Origin: Solanum dulcamara
Taxonomy: Eukaryota > Streptophyta > Magnoliopsida > Solanales > Solanaceae
Length of the DNA: 64,000 bases
Direction of reading: 5' to 3'
Assembly: GCF_947179165.1 (NCBI RefSeq)
Contig: NC_077240.1
Location: 26,020,001 to 26,084,000 of the forward strand
Positions 62,043-64,000 of this stretch are shown here, one piece after another. Both the position numbers and the translations under genes were made by a program. Numbering within the stretch: the first letter of the stretch is position 1; every line of letters starts with the position of its first letter. The notes under the pieces are model-generated. The model had not been told where the DNA came from and did not search any database. It worked only from the letters and a program-made list of their open reading frames with translations.

Positions 62043-64000
62043 CTAGATAAAGTTACCGCCACGATGATTTGTCCTCGGCCATAGTCCCATTCCCTTTGAT
62101 GATCGCTCAACTCCCTCTCTAGTTAGGCCTTTTGTAAGTGGATCCAACACATTATCCTTTGAATTTACATAGTCAATTGTGATAATTCCACTAGAGAGTA
62201 GTTGTCTAACGATATTATGTCTTTGTACTATGTGACGAGACTTACCGTTATACATAATGCTCCCAGCTCTTCCTATTGCAGCGTGACTATTACAATGTAT
62301 GCATATAGGAGCCATTGGTTTGGGCTAAAATGAAATATCTTCTAAGAAATTTCGGAGCCATTCTTCTTCTTCACCAGCCTTGTCTAAGGCTATAAACTAA
62401 GACTCCATTGTAGAGCGAACTATACATATTTGTTTGGATGATTTCCAAGATATCACTCCTCCACCAATGGTCAAAATGTATCCACTTGTGGACTTAGTTT
62501 CAGTTGACCCAGTAATCCAATTTGCATCACTATATCCTTCAACAACTGTTGGATATTTATTGTAATGTAAAGCAAAGTTTTGAGTATGTTCTAAATATCC
62601 CAAAACTCGTTTCATTGCCATGTAATGATTTTGGTTGGGATTACTTGTGTATCGACTCAATTTACTTATAGTACAAGCTATGTCTGGCTGTATACAGTTC
62701 ATGATGTACATCAAACTTTCCAACACTCTTGCATAATCCAATTGAGCTTGACTTTCACCTTTATTCTTAGCAAGATCAAGGTTTACATGAATTGGTGTTT
62801 TTGCACTTTTGAAGTTTAAGTACTTGTATTTTTTAAGTACCTTTTGAATATAATGAGTTTGAGACAATGCTAGACCTTGAGAAGTTTTGTGAATTTTAAT
62901 TTTCAATATCAAATCGGCAACTCCTACATCTTTCAATCAAATTTACTGGAAAGCATACGCTTAGTAACATTTATGTTTGCAACGTCATTACTGATTATTA
63001 GCATATCATCCACATATAATAAAACAATAACAATTTTGTTTGGAGTATGTTTAATGTAAACACATTTATCACACTCATTAATCTTAAATCCATTTGTCAA
63101 CATGGTTTGTTCAAACTTCGCGTGCCATTGTTTGGGTTCTTGTTTTAGTCTATAAAGTGACTTAACAAATTTGCAAACTTTATTTTATTTACCAAGAACC
63201 ACAAAGCCCTCGGGTTATTCCATGTAAATTTGTTCCTTCAATTCTCCGTTTAAAAAAGCTGCTTTTACATCCATTTGATGGATTTCAAGGCCATAAACTG
63301 CTGCGAGTGCAATTAACATCCGAATGGATGTAACCTAGTTACATGTGAGTATGTATCAAAATAATCAAGGCCTTCTTTCTATCTAAATCCTTTCGACAAG
63401 TCTTGCCTTATATTTGTCAATAGTTCCATCAGCTTTCATTTTTCTTTTGAAAATTTATTTTGAACCCAAAGGTTTATTTCTTGGAGGAAGATCAACCAAT
63501 TCTCAAGTATAGTTTCTCAATATTGAATCAATCTCACTATTGACAGCCTCTTTCCAAAAAGATAAGTCTGCAACGGACATAGCTTCTTTGAATGTTTGAG
63601 GCTCATGTTCAAGAAGAAATGTTACAAAATCAGATTAAAATGAAATAGATGTTCTTTGATGTTTACTGCGCCTTGGATTCTCTTTATTGGGTACATTCTC
63701 CTTTGATTCTTCTCGAGGTCGTTTAGACCCTTCACTAGATACTTCAAATCTAGTTTTATACGGATAGATATGTTCAAAAAATTCAGCATTATCTGATTCT
63801 ATTATTGTATTTTCATGAATATCTAGATGTTCGGACTTATGAACCAAAAATCGACATGCTTTACTATTTGTAGCATATCCAATGAAAACACTGTCCACAG
63901 TCTTAGATCCTATTGTGACCCTCTTAGGTTTAAGAACTTGCACTTTGGCTAAACACCCCACACTTTGAAATATTTCGAGTTTGATTTTCTTTCTTTTCAT
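62043..64000 (-). pseudogene. Ty1/copia pol fragment, decayed, runs off window
   Basis: Read leftwards from 64000: the integrase C-terminal region (SVGCLAKVQVLKPKRVTIG and VFIGYATNSKACRFLVHKS, 63635-64000); RT with AFLNGE-like and LYRLKQ-like parts and the YVDD motif in VIVLLYVDDMLIIS at about 63010; the RNase H region at 62397-62936 ([20 protein letters not shown]); then its end with SKDNVLDPLTKGL (62043-62315). Stops at about 62396, 62330 and 62935, plus frame breaks between 62940 and 63630, disable it. Order IN-RT-RH marks it as copia rather than gypsy. The clade was not determined. Confidence 0.92.

Overview
This is nuclear DNA from a flowering plant, most likely a Solanaceae species. The evidence is two ordinary plant genes (a spliced SAR1-type GTPase and a single-exon DUF4228 protein), SINEs resembling the Au and TS families, and a deep pile of Ty3/gypsy chromoviruses of Tekay/Del type with 2.1-3.5 kb LTRs. 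The genus cannot be fixed from sequence alone. I found no prokaryotic genes, rRNA, tRNA or CRISPR array.

Layout. 1-3474 is a reverse-oriented 3.5 kb Tekay-type LTR cut by the window edge. 3475-23100 is a roughly 0.8 kb host sequence present as two tandem copies. Copy 1 is split by element A (3786-13170, minus strand, TSD TTAAA); copy 2 is split by element B (14340-22693, plus strand, TSD TAATC). 23603-24459 looks like a decayed terminal-inverted-repeat element. 24470-27272 is the 3' end of gypsy element C. 27273-47084 is an old plus-strand gypsy element D that has taken at least two later insertions: a mosaic solo LTR (28403-30775, TSD GTATG) and solo LTR E (31088-45402, TSD CGTAC). E is itself split by a complete young element, Tekay1 (32330-44527, TSD AAGAA), with two 3538-bp LTRs and one 1649-codon gag-pol reading frame. 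47085-51190 is a minus-strand gypsy relic interrupted by a 5'-truncated LINE.

51191-62042 is the gene-bearing part. It holds SAR1 (three coding exons, 53549-59051, with a 4.86 kb intron carrying two SINEs) and a DUF4228 gene (60214-60801). 62043-64000 is a decayed Ty1/copia element on the minus strand that runs off the window.

How the parts relate. The gypsy elements share an initiator-Met-tRNA primer site, TGT...ACA LTR ends and a chromodomain-like C-terminus. In four of them a small hairpin with loop NGGA lies 18-19 nt before the 3' LTR, with stem pairs that vary in a compensating way. Element B has equal-length LTRs with no difference found, although its protein-coding region is disabled at several catalytic sites. 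This suggests recent mobilisation in trans by an intact relative such as Tekay1.
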